Positions 22,650 to 34,461 of a stretch of DNA of 64,000 nt are shown here, piece by piece. Under the pieces are notes generated by a model. The model was given only the letters and a program-made list of their open reading frames with translations, was not told the DNA's origin and searched no databases. The stretch spans positions 48,395,367 through 48,459,366 of the forward strand of contig NW_026622908.1 in the NCBI RefSeq assembly GCF_023065955.2, in the 5' to 3' direction. Position 1 is the stretch's first letter; each line of letters begins with the position of its first letter. A program made the translations under genes and the position numbers. This DNA comes from Ursus arctos. Lineage: Eukaryota > Chordata > Mammalia > Carnivora > Ursidae.

Positions 22650-24964
22650 GGTCTCCGTTTTAAATGAGGTTTCCTTCATTTATTTTCACATTTCCCCGTT
22701 TCGATCAAGATCTTTCCTGAAAGCACTGCTGATCACGTCTACATTTAGTGGGTTCGTCCTTCTGCGCCAGGAAGGACCTCTCCTGGTCGTCTTGTCCCAG
22801 GTCAGAGGGAGAGTGCCCAGGTTGGAAATGGAGGCCACATTTGAGTAAGGAGGAAGGGCAGGAGGGAGAACCCTCCGGCACCCCCACCTACTGTCCGTGG
22901 AGATTGTCTCCATGCACAGAGACAGCATCACCCTGGTACCAGACAGAGAACTGGTTCCCAGCTCAGTCAGGCTCAGTGGCTTGTGGCTCGAAAATCAAGA
23001 CTGGAGAGAGAAGTGATGGGGGAAAGGAAGGGTTGCTTTATTCTGGAAGCTGGCAACCTGGAAAAAAGGGTGAACTCAAGTCCCAAAGACCCTTTTCCTT
23101 GTCCAGGTGAAGGCAAGGTGGGGGAGGGAGAGGGGAGGGGGGCTGCAGGAGGAGCAGGTGGGGGGGGGGAGTCAGATGTGGGTGTGACCCTGAACAGACT
23201 TGCTGGCATCTGGGACAGCTGTTTTCAGATGCAGTCAGGCCTCGTCTTCTGGGGGAGTCTGGTCCTTCACTCCGCGAGGCCAGTGGTCTGCAAATCTCAA
23301 GGAAAGTAGGGTAGTTCTGCTACAGACTAAGAACTTCGGTCAGCAAGAAGGAGCACATGAGCTCGAAGCCAGTCAGCCCCTAGACCCGTAAGAGCGCTGT
23401 TAGAGCCCTGGTTGCAGAGTGAACAGGCAGCCCGTACAAAGTTCAAAAACAATTATGCAAAGCAGAATTAAGAGTCACGCAACAACTCCAGCTGGTAGGA
23501 CGCTCTGAGGTGGGAGCCCCAGCCTGAAGGCAGGCAGCTCAACAGACGGAGGTGGGGGCATCACAGTGTGCTCCTTCCCTGACCTGGGGTGAGTGGATTT
23601 CTACTTCTCCAGAGGCATCTATCCATGTGCAACAGGTGGTGTTGCCATCACACAAACCCCTCGTGGTTCAGCAAGTGGAGAATCAAGGCGATGCAGCCGT
23701 CCCAAACTACCGTGGCTGGCGGGTCTGCTGGTGTTCGCCGGGCTGCACGGCTCTGGCTGTGGAGCCAGCCGAGGCTCCTAGTGTCACGGAGAGACTTCCG
23801 ATCCTGCATCTCAGCCTTATTCCAGCCCCAGAAGAAAGACGCTCCCTCTGGAGGCAAACCCAGAGTCAGGTAGGCCTCCAGGGAGGCGGTTATGGTGGCT
23901 CACTGGGGTAAACCGATGGGAAGCTTCTGATGTGTTATGGCTGTTAACAGGGACAGTGAAATGTCACAGTAGGGATTGACCTCCGACTTGCCAGCTATTT
24001 AAATATTAATATGTCCCAGGGAAATGCCATCCACCGCAAACAAAACAAAGCCAGATGGAGGCTAGAGGACTCCAGCTAGGATTTGGTTATTGATACATTC
24101 ATTAGCCACAATTTCCTGATTGATCCTTTCAAGCCATGGATCAGAGGAGTCTCGATGACACTCTGTGAGGCCATCTCTTCCTCAAGGGGTCTTTTCTAAA
24201 AACCTTGCAAAGAGGTGTAAACTCACTTGTATTTCTCTTGGTCATGGGGAGAGAGATCTCATTTTTTTTTCTTTTTTTTGAGAGAGAGAGAGATCGCATT
24301 TAGATAAGGAAAGAACGTGGGGGTTGAAGACTGTTGATTGGCAAAGATGGAGGGAGCTGGCTGAGCCGCACAGGTGTGACTGGGGAAAAGCTGGAACAAG
24401 GTGTGGGAATACATGGGCATAGCCTCGCCTCTAGGTAACATCCATGGGCTCACAGGGATAATCAGCAGGGGCCTTTGGAACCAAAGATAAATTAGTTGCA
24501 GACACTGTGAACAGATCGGAGTTTCTGGTGACAGATCCAACAGTAAGAAAGGTTTTCCATTTTTGCAATAGATTGGAAAATGAGGGTAGGGGCACTGTCT
24601 TCTCAAGAAAAAGAGAGAGAAAGTAAGACAAGGAGCCGAAGCAAGAAAGGGCATGTGGGCCTGGCTGGGTCGTCTTAGGGAAGCTGTCCTGTCAGGTGTC
24701 CTCTGCTTTGGTTCTGGGAAGTCTTGACTTTTGGGTCGTCAGGTGCAGGGCCAGGCAGGGCTGGGTGGTTTCTTCAGATGGGGTCCTGAGACTCTGTTCC
24801 CTGGAGATCCACTGGCAGCACAACGGTTGGTTAACAGCAGCTGCTGGGGCCTTTCCAGTGAGGTGAAGAGAGTCTCCGAGGAGGTGTCTTTGCCAGTAGA
24901 CGGATCTCTGGGTTTCAAGATGTGATGCTTAAGGTCTTCATCTCTGTGAAAAGATGACTTTCTC
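22650..24964. other. Intergenic, possibly old ERV-derived, no intact gene
   Basis: Contains G-rich runs (23100-23170), a CTTTATT block near 23036 that could be an antisense LTR polyadenylation signal, and a T/GA tract at about 24262-24295 that may be a SINE remnant. Long stretches resemble degenerate endogenous-retrovirus internal sequence in reverse, but I cannot align any protein motif. Confidence 0.3.
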
Positions 24965-25163
24965 GGGGCGCCTGGGTGGCACAGCGGTTAAGCATCTGCC
25001 TTCGGCTCAGGGCGTGATCCCGGCGTTATGGGATCGAGCCCCACATCAGGCTCCTCCGCTATGAGCCTGCTTCTTCCTCTCCCACTCCCCCTGCTTGTGT
25101 TCCCTCTCTCGCTGGCTGTCTCTATCTCTGTCGAATAAATAAATAAAATCTTTAAAAAAAAAA
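24965..25163 (+). mobile_element. Carnivore SINE, young subfamily
   Basis: GGGGCGCCTGGGTGGCACAG head, GGCGTGATCCCGGCGTTATG body. Perfect target-site duplication AAGATGACTTTCTC. Confidence 0.96.
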
Positions 25164-25204
25164 AAGATGACTTTCTCAAAGCCTGGTTATTTCTTTTTCC
25201 TTTT

Positions 25205-25447
25205 TCTTTTCTTTCTTTCTTTTTAAAAAAGAATTTATTTATTTATTTACTTGAGAGAGAGAGAGTGAGAGCGTGCACGGGTGTGAGCAAGGGGAGGGAC
25301 GGGGGAGAGAGAAAGGCAGAGAATCTCAGGCAGAGTCCACACTGAGCACAGAGCTCAACATGGGGCTCGATCTCATGACCCTGAGATCATGACCTGAGCC
25401 GAAATCAGGAGTCAGACGCTTGACCGACTGAGCCACCGAGGTGCCCC
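25205..25447 (-). mobile_element. Carnivore SINE, older
   Basis: Reverse SINE with a longer GA region and GAGCCACCGAGGTGCCCC end. Near-perfect target-site duplication AAGC(C/A)TGGTTATTTC. Confidence 0.9.
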
Positions 25448-25508
25448 AAGCATGGTTATTTCGAATAGAAGCAGCGAGGCCCGTACAATATTAAAGTATA
25501 TTTCCCAT

Positions 25509-25699
25509 GGGGCGCCTGGGTAGCGCAGTCGTTAAAGCGTCTGCCTTTGGCTCAGGGCGTGATCCCGGCGTTCTGGGATCGAGTCCCACATCGGGTTCCT
25601 CTGCTGGGAGCCTGCTTCTTCCTCTCTCACTCCCGCTGTGTTCCCTCTCTCCCTGGCTGTCTCTCTGTCACATAAATAAATAAAATCTTAAAAAAAAAA
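25509..25699 (+). mobile_element. Carnivore SINE, young subfamily
   Basis: GGGGCGCCTGGGTAGCGCAG head and A11 tail. Target-site duplication AAGTAT(A/G)T(T/C)TCCC. Confidence 0.95.
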
Positions 25700-27480
25700 A
25701 GTATGTCTCCCTTTCTTAGCTATGAGTCGGAAGAAGTAGGAGTCAGGTGCACTGCGCTTCCTGTGGTATCTCGAAGGGTGAGTCTCTGAGCTCCCAAAGG
25801 GATACACCTGAGATTCCAGACCTGTGACAGTGCCCGTGGCCGGGGTGTGTGAAGGCTATGAATTTTGCCAACTGAGTCTAAATGGTGCCGTTGGTGTGTC
25901 TGATTAGCTCTGAGGTTTGAGGTTGGTACGCACAGGAAAGTGTTGTTAGACTGATGGTCAAAGTGCCTGACCGGTGTGTGTGTTCCCCGGGAATCATGAG
26001 GTTCAAAGGTTGGAGGTGGCAGGTAGGAATGACCCTTCCCGTGGGGCCTTAGCCATGGAGCCAGTGGCCCACTGACAAGGACAATAGATTGTTGCATGTG
26101 TGCAACTGAGTGAGTATATTGCCACGAGAAAAAGTACTCAAGAGTCTCTGAATTCCGGAGGGATCAGGTAGGGAGAAAAAGTAATCACTTTATATTTCAC
26201 AAAGATTTTACTGAATGGCTCTTTGTCGTGGATAGCTTAGAGAAACAGTGTCCTTAAATGCGGTTCGACGGTGGACTTCTGGAGCCCTCAGAGACCTGTC
26301 CTCCGCAGCACTTGCCAGGGCCTGTTCCGGAATTTCTCTCCAGATGCGGCAATGTGCAAAAGCATCACGGGGAAACACTAGGGTCTTTAGATGACAAAAG
26401 GCTTAAATGCCCATCTTCATGTATCTGATGAGACCTCACTGTGATGGAGTTGACAAGAGGGTTTCCTTATTTCTGTGACAGACATTTTAAAATTATGACT
26501 GGTGTTAAATCAGGACAGGTCAGATTTCCAGAAATTTCACATAATTTCTGGAACATGGATAGCATATACCTATACAGACATAGAGTAAAGAAGGCTTAGC
26601 ATGTTTCTTATTTGACAACGCTTCCCGTGTAATTTAACATATCAAATAAGCCGAATTAGTTTAAAATATCCTTTATATAAGGATAGAGAACAAATCTTAA
26701 GATATTTCAGGGACCCTCCGTAAAACTCAAAATTATTTTAAGTTCAAAAAGACTTTACCCAGAATTCGAATTTTGGAAAGTTTGTCAAAAAGATAAAAAG
26801 ATTTTCAAATACTCAGTCAAATAGGATCACAGGTTGTTGTGAAACAGTATTTGGTTATCCCTTTAACCAAAGTGACAAAGTCTTCACAGGCAAGCACAGA
26901 AGGTTACGTAGTTCTTCGCAAAACTTAACTCTTCTTGTCGAGAGGACGAACTTTCCTTTAGCGAGCAAAGGCCTGACAGACGTGGGAGATTGTTTTGGCA
27001 AAGCATAGATTCCTTGTTTTCTGGGCAAATCATTTGGAAAAATAAAGGAAACCCTTTCACGATCTCTTCCCAGGAGCAGACCAATGTCCTTTCAGCAGAA
27101 GGAAGAAAATTAGGTCCCGGTTTTATGCACACACACCACAGATGCGAAAGCTTGGTGTTCAAACCCTGAGAACAACTTCATTCAGTTTCTTCCAGCTCAT
27201 CACACATAAAATTCCTCCCACAAAATTCCTTCTCCACAGACCTTCTAAAACTTTCTCTGTTAGTTTGTTCCCTGTTCTCTTTCCCTTTCTGAAGTAACCA
27301 GCTTTACTTTAGGTCAAAATTACTTTCATTTCCCTCCACAAAGTGTATTTCCTAATGCCTTCTTTTACCAAAAATACACATCCCGCTTTCCTTGCATATG
27401 GAGATATTTCCTCTATTTCTAGCAGTCTTAATTAGATGTTAATTAGAATGTTTAATCTTTAGAAACCCTAATTTCTAGTG
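25700..27480. other. Intergenic, possible ERV-derived sequence
   Basis: AT-richer than its flanks from 26.4 kb, with no intact frame. Phrases such as AGTTCAAAAAGACTTTACCC and TTTTGGAAAGTTTGTCAAAA look like remnants of an ERV internal region, from memory only. No motif is decisive. Confidence 0.3.
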
Positions 27481-28560
27481 AAAACTGGGAATGAGCAATT
27501 GAGACACTACGATTCTGTAGACCGGTGAGTTTGTGGACGTACTTCGCAGTACCCTGTCCTTTCCCTGCCGTTTCCAGCGTGGCTCACGCTCGCGCACAGC
27601 CCCAGTCAATAGCTTCGGCTGCTCTGGAACATGGGACCCAAAAATGGATAAGCCTATGTTCAGTAAGCAACGCTTCAGTATTTTATTTCATTTGGAAATG
27701 ATTTAGATATTCAGTGAGCACCCATCGTTCAACTTAGCAAAACTTTAAGGCTTCAGGCTACCGAACAGGTTTGGGGAAATTACTTAAAGATTCACCGAGA
27801 ACCTTTTACCCCACTTCCATCTATTTAATTCACTTGTTCTTCTCAACACTCATGTCTAGATACCTATGGAAATTCACTCACACCAAGTTATTTTTCTTGT
27901 TGACAAATGTTGTAACGTGCGTTTATCTGACCGATAAGCCCGAGGACAGTGAAAGGTGTCCGTCTGCATTATATTCAGTGTTGACTGTTCAACAGGGAAA
28001 CTGAGGGGCCCTGAAAAACTGCTTCTTTCCTCCTTCTCCCACTTCTGTTCTTGCTAGGACCTGCACGCTGGTCCTATACCTGCCTTCTCGCACAGGTAAC
28101 GTATGTCCTCCTTGTAAATGTGAAGGGTTAGTGATTTCTTCGGAGACGTCCAGCACAACAGATGACATCCAAAGACTGACCAGGAGAGGTCCTCATGGAT
28201 GCTTTCCAAGACCACCGGTTCCAGACACTTTGACGCCAAGAGCCCTGGCTCGAGCGCATAAGATTTAAGGAGGACACCGGAGCACTTGTCCTTGCTCTGA
28301 CCAGTTCCCAGATGCCCGAGAAGACATGTGCACCAGACCACCATCCTCAATAAAAACCAAGACCCCAAGCAAAAATGAGACTTATTCTCCTTTCATTTCA
28401 GAGTCTCCCGAACGCTCTGTCCTATCTACATCCTCTGTCTTCAACAAACTCTGCTGTCATTTCCTCGCAGTTCTCATTTGATTTCCATCCTGCATGAAGC
28501 CGAAGACCTTCTTGGCTGGTCCTGTGAGGCTCCCCCGTCTGGGTCCTCGGATCAGCCAAC
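27481..28560 (+). repeat. Probable ERV LTR, plus strand, family not assigned
   Basis: Ends with the layout of an LTR 3' part: CCTCAATAAAAACCAAGACC (polyadenylation signal at about 28349), then a C/T-rich run with TTCAACAAACTCTGCTGTCA. Sequence upstream back to about 27.5 kb is AT-rich, without genes, and consistent with U3. The left border is uncertain. Confidence 0.45.
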
Positions 28561-28693
28561 CTGCATCAAAAGTAAAGTTTTCAGAAAAAGGAAGTTCCAT
28601 AGAGAGAAAGAACAGATCACCTGCAAGGGAACAAGAACCACAGGTACCAGATTTCTCAGCATATCATATAAGGAGACTACAAGGTGTTATTTT

Positions 28694-28863
28694 AATTTAT
28701 TTTTTTATTCGAACAAGAGAGCAAGAGAGAGCAAGTGAGAACAAGCAGGGGGAGTGGCAGAGGGAGAGGGAGAAGCAGACTCCACGCTGAGCAACCCAGG
28801 ACCCCGAGATCATGACCTGAGCTGAAGGCAGAGGCTTAACCAACTGAGCCACCCAGGTGCCCC
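28694..28863 (-). mobile_element. Carnivore SINE
   Basis: Reverse SINE ending GAGCCACCCAGGTGCCCC. Near-perfect target-site duplication AAGGTGT(T/C)ATTTTAA. Confidence 0.9.
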
Positions 28864-28869
28864 ATATAA

Positions 28870-29200
28870 GGTGTCATTTTAAAGAATTGAAAGAAAGAAA
28901 TCTGGAATTTAACACCCAGACAAATTGTCATTCCACTCTAACAGCATAAGAAAGATATTTCCAGAAATACGCAGAACACCTACATTGAAAACTTTCTTGG
29001 ATGAGGAACTGAAAGAGAAGAAAAACTCAGGAAAATCTGTGAGCTGTCATAGAAGTAAGAGGACCAAATGCCTTTGCAAAGTCTGTGTTAGGGATGAACA
29101 ACCATCCACAGAAACGTAAGCGCAAGGGAGCAGAGTGAAGGAAAGTCGACCATATAAACCTCAAATAGAATTCTGAGCAATGCCCCTGGGTAGGAGGGGA
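28870..29200 (+). mobile_element. Possible old L1 5' region fragment
   Basis: GATATTTCCAGAAATACGCA and nearby words align loosely with the region before ORF1 of old L1 elements. Weak evidence. Confidence 0.3.
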
Positions 29201-29583
29201 ACAACTGGGACATGAGAGTGAATGATGCCGGGACCTCGACACTCGCCCAGTGCGGGCAATGAGCAGTGGCGAACCGGCCCAGAGGGCACCCGTCACAGAC
29301 TCGGCCACCATGTGCTGTGTGTCCACTGCTCACAGCAGCTCTGGGCACAAAGTAGGTGCTCAGTAAGTACTTGCTGAATAAAGACCCGAATAGAACCTCT
29401 TATAAAAGTTCCAAAATAAAAAATGATTCATCCCACGAAAATCAGCAAAAAAGGGGAAAAAACCAAAAAAGTAAATAGTAAATATGAAAAATATGACAGA
29501 AATAACTCCTGATAGAATTATCACAGTGAGTGTGAACTAACAGACAGAGGTCCAGCAGGAGATGCAAGTTAAGAAAAGATCCA

Positions 29584-29808
29584 GGGACAGCTGGGGCTCA
29601 GTTGGTCAAGCGTCTAACTCTTGATTTTGGCTCAGGTCATGATCTCGGTGTTCTGAGGTCGAGCCCCGCGTCAGGCTCTGCGTGGAGTCTGCCTGACATT
29701 CCCTGTCTCCCTCTTCCTCTGCCCCTCCTCCCACTGTGCACGCGCTCTCTCTCTCTCTCTCAAATAAATAAATAAATAAATAAATAAATAAAATCTTTAA
29801 AAAAAAAA
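29584..29808 (+). mobile_element. Carnivore SINE, older CTAACTCTTGATTT subfamily
   Basis: Head CAGCTGGGGCTCAGTTGG, then CTAACTCTTGATTTTGGCTC, and a long (AAAT)n tail. Target-site duplication AAGATCCAG. Confidence 0.93.
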
Positions 29809-31205
29809 GATCCAGAAATATGGAGAAATTACAATGTCCGAAATTCGATTTAGGTAATTTCAGGTGTATTCCAGGGTCATCAGGACCCTCTCTGGGGGAA
29901 ATATCATCCCAGGGCTGAAATTAGCTGGGCTAGAGACCCCAAGAGACAAGAAAACGTGGCAGAGGGTTGGCAGGAAAAGGCCGACAGAAACTCTGGGCCC
30001 TGGATTCCCCAGATGATAGACCGGCTCTGCTCCCCAAGGTCTTGGAGACAAACGGGCATAAACGTAAGCGTGCTAGCGGGGCGTGGAAAGCCGTAGAAAG
30101 TGCAGATCTGGAAAGGAGCAAGCTAGAAGTTCTACAACTGCCAAAAGCAGTAAAATCACAATGAAGAATAATAGAGATCAGACAAAGTAGAGACACTATT
30201 AGAATTAGGAAGAGAGTCTGGGGAGGTTTCTGGGTCAAAGTTCACGTACAAATGTTGCTTGTGTGTCTGTGGCACACACGGACCGCGTGTCCTCCTCCGG
30301 TGGATCGGTGGATCGTGGGCTAGTCCCAGGTGTCCATCCCCCACCCCCACCAGGGGGCTGGGCCGAGGGGCTGGCGGTCACTGCAGCCATTGCCGCAGAC
30401 GGCCTCGCACACACGCTCTGGTGAGCAGCACACCGTGGGTGTGACATTGGCCAGTTCCAAGACCGTGGTCTCCGTGAGACTCTGACACGGCTCTAAGAAC
30501 AGGCCCCTGCAGGGGTGCCTGGCTGGCGCGGTTGGTAGAGCGTATGCCCGAGAGCCTGTGAGAGAGGAGCTGTCCCCTCTCGGGGCAGCCGACCAGAGCG
30601 ATGGAGGAGCCCAGCCCAGGCCAAGTGAGGCTACTGCAGGTCAGCTAATGGTCCCAGAGGCCTCACAAATTCTTGAGCAAGAATAGATGCTTATCTCTGT
30701 GCCCCACGGAGGGTGTGTGGCTGCTTGTTGTACAACCTTGCTGTGACAGCACATAATTCGTCATCCGGGACACACAAACTACAGCCACGAGGAGACAGCA
30801 CGTGCAGTCCTGGCGTGGCTCTGCCGGAGCCCGGGGCCCCCGGGGCTGCTGTGGGGGTGTGTGCCGCAGCAGCCACTGTGGGAACAGCCCGAGCTGGCCC
30901 GCGGAAGCGGGAGAACTTACACCCTTTGACGAGGGAGCGGAAGGCAAGCTGAGAACAAAGCACAGGCTGACTCCCACCAGGTGGGGTCTGTGAGCCGGTC
31001 CTCAGGCACTTCCGGCCGCCCAGGACCCAAGGGAAGGAAAAATCAGACGGTTCACTGACAGAGATCACAGCCCTGCAGGACAGCAGTCTCCCTCAGCTTA
31101 CAAATGTCTCAGCGATTTACAAGAAAAAAGCATTTCTATCAATAGCCTAACTTCCAGAGACCCACAGACTCAGTTTCCTGGAGCCTTAACACCACCTTCC
31201 CCTCC
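29809..31205. other. Intergenic, nothing else recognised
   Basis: GC-moderate, no exon recognised. Holds only the SINE head fragment listed at 30514. Confidence 0.45.
30514..30552 (+). mobile_element. SINE head-only fragment (tRNA-like part)
   Basis: GGGGTGCCTGGCTGGCGCGG followed by TTGGTAGAGCGTATGCC matches only the tRNA-related head of a SINE; body and tail are absent. Confidence 0.65.
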
Positions 31206-31209
31206 GTAG

Positions 31210-31860
31210 TGTTGAGGGAAACAGAGGCAGAAGGCAATGTAAATAAAATGAAATTTCTTTACAAGAGGCAGAGTATGGCGTTCCTCCAGGAGACTCCCAA
31301 CTGTCTTCTTGTTAGTGCCTTGCCAGAGGGAAAACAGCTTTAGCTAAACAAGAGCCCGGCCTCCAGGACCCTGAGGGTCCTCTTTAGCATATGACGGTCC
31401 TTTTGGAAACCTCCCTTGTCCTCACCTCCCCCTACTCCCAAGTAGATAATCAATCCCCCCTCACAACCCCAATGCAGCTCTTTCCGCCCAGAAGGCCTGT
31501 CCCCGTGCTTAAATAAAATCACCTTTTTGCACCAAAGATGTCTCAAGAATTCTTTTTTTTTTTTTTTAAGATTTTATTTATTTATTTGACAGAGAGAGAG
31601 ACAGCCAGCGAGAGAGGGAACACAAGCAGGGGGAGTGGGAGAGGGAGAAGCAGGCTCCCAGCGGAGGAGCCTGATGTGGGGCTCGATCCCAGAACGCCGG
31701 GATCACGCCCTGAGCCGAAGGCAGACGCTCAACGACTGCGCCACCCAGGCGCCCCTCAAGAATTCTTTCTTGGCCTTTGGCTCCGGACCCCAGCGCCACT
31801 CCAAAAGCGCATCCCCTCGACCTAGCACGCGGCAACAGGAACGCCAAGTCACAGGCAGGG
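31210..31860 (+). repeat. ERV-type LTR, plus strand, split by a SINE
   Basis: Starts TGTTGAGGGAAACAGAGGCA, has AATAAAATCACC at about 31513, then GATGTCTCAAGAATTC and TTTCTTGGCCTTTGGC. It shares its start and its R/U5-like block with the minus-strand LTR at 15.85-16.62 kb. No internal viral gene adjoins it, so it is a solo LTR. Confidence 0.65.
31552..31755 (-). mobile_element. Carnivore SINE, young subfamily, inserted in the LTR
   Basis: Young-type body, ends CCACCCAGGCGCCCC. Target-site duplication TCAAGAATTCTTT is taken from the LTR sequence itself, so the insertion is younger than the LTR. Confidence 0.96.
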
Positions 31861-32790
31861 GGTGCCTGCTCACAGCCAGAGCAACAGCCAGACACTGCCG
31901 GCCACACTGACCATCAGCAGGACCGGGGAGCTGTGGCGGATGGAAATGAGAATAAAGGGACTGAAGCCGCACACGGGCGAGGCTCGTGAATGCGACACCC
32001 TGTGAAGGGAGGTGTGCACCAAGGAACGCAGACAGCAAGGTCTCATTTGCGTAAGTTCAAACACGCAAAATTAAACCACAGTGTTCAGGTTTAGCCTGAA
32101 CTCACTTAGGTTCAGTGTAACCCACACTTGGGGGTTAAAACTTGGCTGAAAAGCAAGGATGGGCTCCCCATAGAAGTTGGAGAGCAGTGGCCTTTGTGGG
32201 GTGGGAAGGGTGGTTACTGGAAGGGGTTGGCGGGCACCTCCTGGGGCATCAGCAACGCACGGCTCCCGTTGGGTGGTAGTGTCGTAGGGTGTCTGCATTC
32301 TAGCCACTCCTTGGGCACCCTTTCATGCACTTTGCTGAACATTTGCTAAATGTCACAATAGGGAAAGGTGAACAGAGTATGAGCCCAACAGCCCAGACTC
32401 TGAATATCTCAGGCAACGACCGGAAGAAATGCTGGGAAGGACTTGTGTTTCTGAAGCCCCCCAGTTCTGCCCAGAAAAGATCTGGGGAACATGTGAGACC
32501 AAGGTTAAAATCTCCAAGGGGCGGGAGAGAAGCTGAGGGCCGGCAGAGGCCTGCGGACGACTGCCACAGGGCAGGTGTGTCAGTTAGGGTGGGCTGGACG
32601 AGGCTGTGCAACACGGATCCCGCAAATACCTCTATCCCGCCCTTGCTGCACTCTCGCAGAGTCTACCCAGAGATAGTGTCGGATCCCACAGCTGGGGTGC
32701 TCAGTCCTGTAAGACAGTCCCCATCCCCACTTCAGATGCTGTCACGAGCTTGGCTGTCACTGGTGATTCTAAGGGACCACCACAAATTGG
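31861..32790. other. Intergenic, nothing recognised
   Basis: No exon. A 216-codon open frame (32325-32975) has no recognisable domain and runs into the repeat at 32.8 kb. Confidence 0.4.
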
Positions 32791-33300
32791 AGGCTCTGAC
32801 CCCCTCCTCAGGTTCTTTTAAGTTACTAGAGCGACTTACAGAACTCAGGCAAACACTTCCTGTGGTTATCAGCATGTTAAAGGATGTGACAAAGGACGTG
32901 GACCCACAGCCAGATGAAGAGACACACCTGGCGAGGTCTCACACAAAGTGGCCTCTGTGCTCGTGGAGCTGGTAGCACAGGGCAGTGTTCTGGTCCCCCA
33001 AGCATGGAAGATCTCTGAAAAGAAAAAGGACCAGAAAACTGTCCTCTTGGGTTTTTATGGAGGCTTCATTATATAGTCATGATTGACTAAGTCTTTGGCC
33101 ATTGGCTGATCCAGGCTCTGGGGATGGTTGGAGGTTCCACCCCTCCAATCCCACGGTTGGTTCTCCTGGACACCCTTGGGTGGGTCCAGGAGTCACCTTC
33201 ACTATAATGAGAACCTGGGTCACCTTGAGTTCTCAGGAACTGTGGATGAAGACCAGATATGTCTGAGAAATATCTGCTTCTTATAAATCATGATACTGTG
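32790..33300. repeat. Ancient MER/LTR-like repeat
   Basis: GGTTCTTTTAAGTTACTAGA, GGTTTTTATGGAGGCTTCAT and CTTATAAATCATGATACTGT occur in the order seen in a common old mammalian LTR-type repeat. Family name not assigned. Confidence 0.5.
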
Positions 33301-33354
33301 GTCCTTCCTCCACATACCACACGGTGGGTGTTTCTCCTGGGCTTCCTCACTGCT

Positions 33355-33715
33355 TGTACTAGTCTGGGTTCCCCAGAGAAGTAGAATCAATGGACACACA
33401 CAAAGAGAACAGAGTCCAAAGAGTTGGCTCACCTGGTTGTGGAGGCTCGGGGTGTCCTCCAGCCTGAGTCTGAGTCCTAAGGCAGGAGAAGGCCAACATC
33501 CCAACTCAAAGACAGGGGGGCAGAGGGAATTCTCCCTTTCTCCACCTTTGTGTTCGATTCAGGCCTCCAACAGATTGGACGAGGCCCCGTGACACTGGGG
33601 AGGCCACCCCGCTTCACTGAGTCCAACGATTGACACGTCAGTCACACCCAGAAACACCCTCACGACGCATCCAGGACAATGTTTGACATCTGGGCCCTGT
33701 GGCCCAGTGAAGTTG
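33355..33715. repeat. Ancient interspersed repeat, family not assigned
   Basis: ACTAGTCTGGGTTCCCCAGA, CCTCCAACAGATTGGACGAG, AGAAACACCCTCACGACGCA and GTGGCCCAGTGAAGTTG occur in order. This is a widespread mammalian repeat signature. Confidence 0.55.
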
Positions 33716-33874
33716 CACAGAGGCCTTACCTCACACTACTTTACATGGGTCACTCTTTCCAGCCCCGAAGAATAGTTTCCTTGTTGTCTGCCACCCGGCT
33801 GGAGGCCAACGCCACACTTTCAGTCTTCGGTGATGGCAGTCCTTCCCTGTGTCATCCAGGGACGGTGAGACTGA

Positions 33875-34130
33875 GCTGTGGTAACGAACAGTCCCAAATC
33901 TCAAGGACTTCCAAGAAAGCCTTGTTTCCTGCTCACGCTACCACTCCAATGTGGGTCCACACGGGCAGTGCGGTCCATGAGTTGCCCTCAGGGACCTAGG
34001 GCGGGATCCCCAACATGTGCTTCTGTGCGCACCCCAGGGGAAGTGGTGAATCACAGGATCTCGGTTGCCTGGAAGAGATGCCCTTCACGTGCCACCCTGG
34101 TGAGCAGCAGCGGGTCCAGGTCACGACTAG
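33875..34130. repeat. Ancient interspersed repeat, family not assigned
   Basis: AGTCCCAAATCTCAAGGACT, GCTCACGCTACCACTCCAAT and GGTTGCCTGGAAGAGATG resemble a common old repeat, weakly. Confidence 0.35.
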
Positions 34131-34461
34131 CTTCAGGCAGGTGCACGCTAAGGCCACGCGCTGCAGAGAGAGCCGGCATCCTGGCCAACAGCACGGACGA
34201 CCGGCAGAGTCAAGTCCATGGAGTCCCAGGGAACCGACAGGTTTATGGAGGAGAGAGGGGTGCTCTCGGGGGTGGTACTCCCGCACCTCCAGGCTCCAGG
34301 GCTGGGTGGTGGGTGTGCAAGAGAACAGAGCCTCCCCGCGCAGCTCTTGAAGAACACTTTCCACCCTCCAGGTCTTCTCTCACATCTGCCCCAGTTTTCT
34401 GTGGTCATCTGGGCCTCTAAGCTCTGGCTCCCCAGCTGTTCCTAAGGCATACTGTCCAACT

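Noticed and set aside
30514..30552. Possible tRNA gene
   Set aside because: Only the head of a SINE; no complete cloverleaf or terminator.
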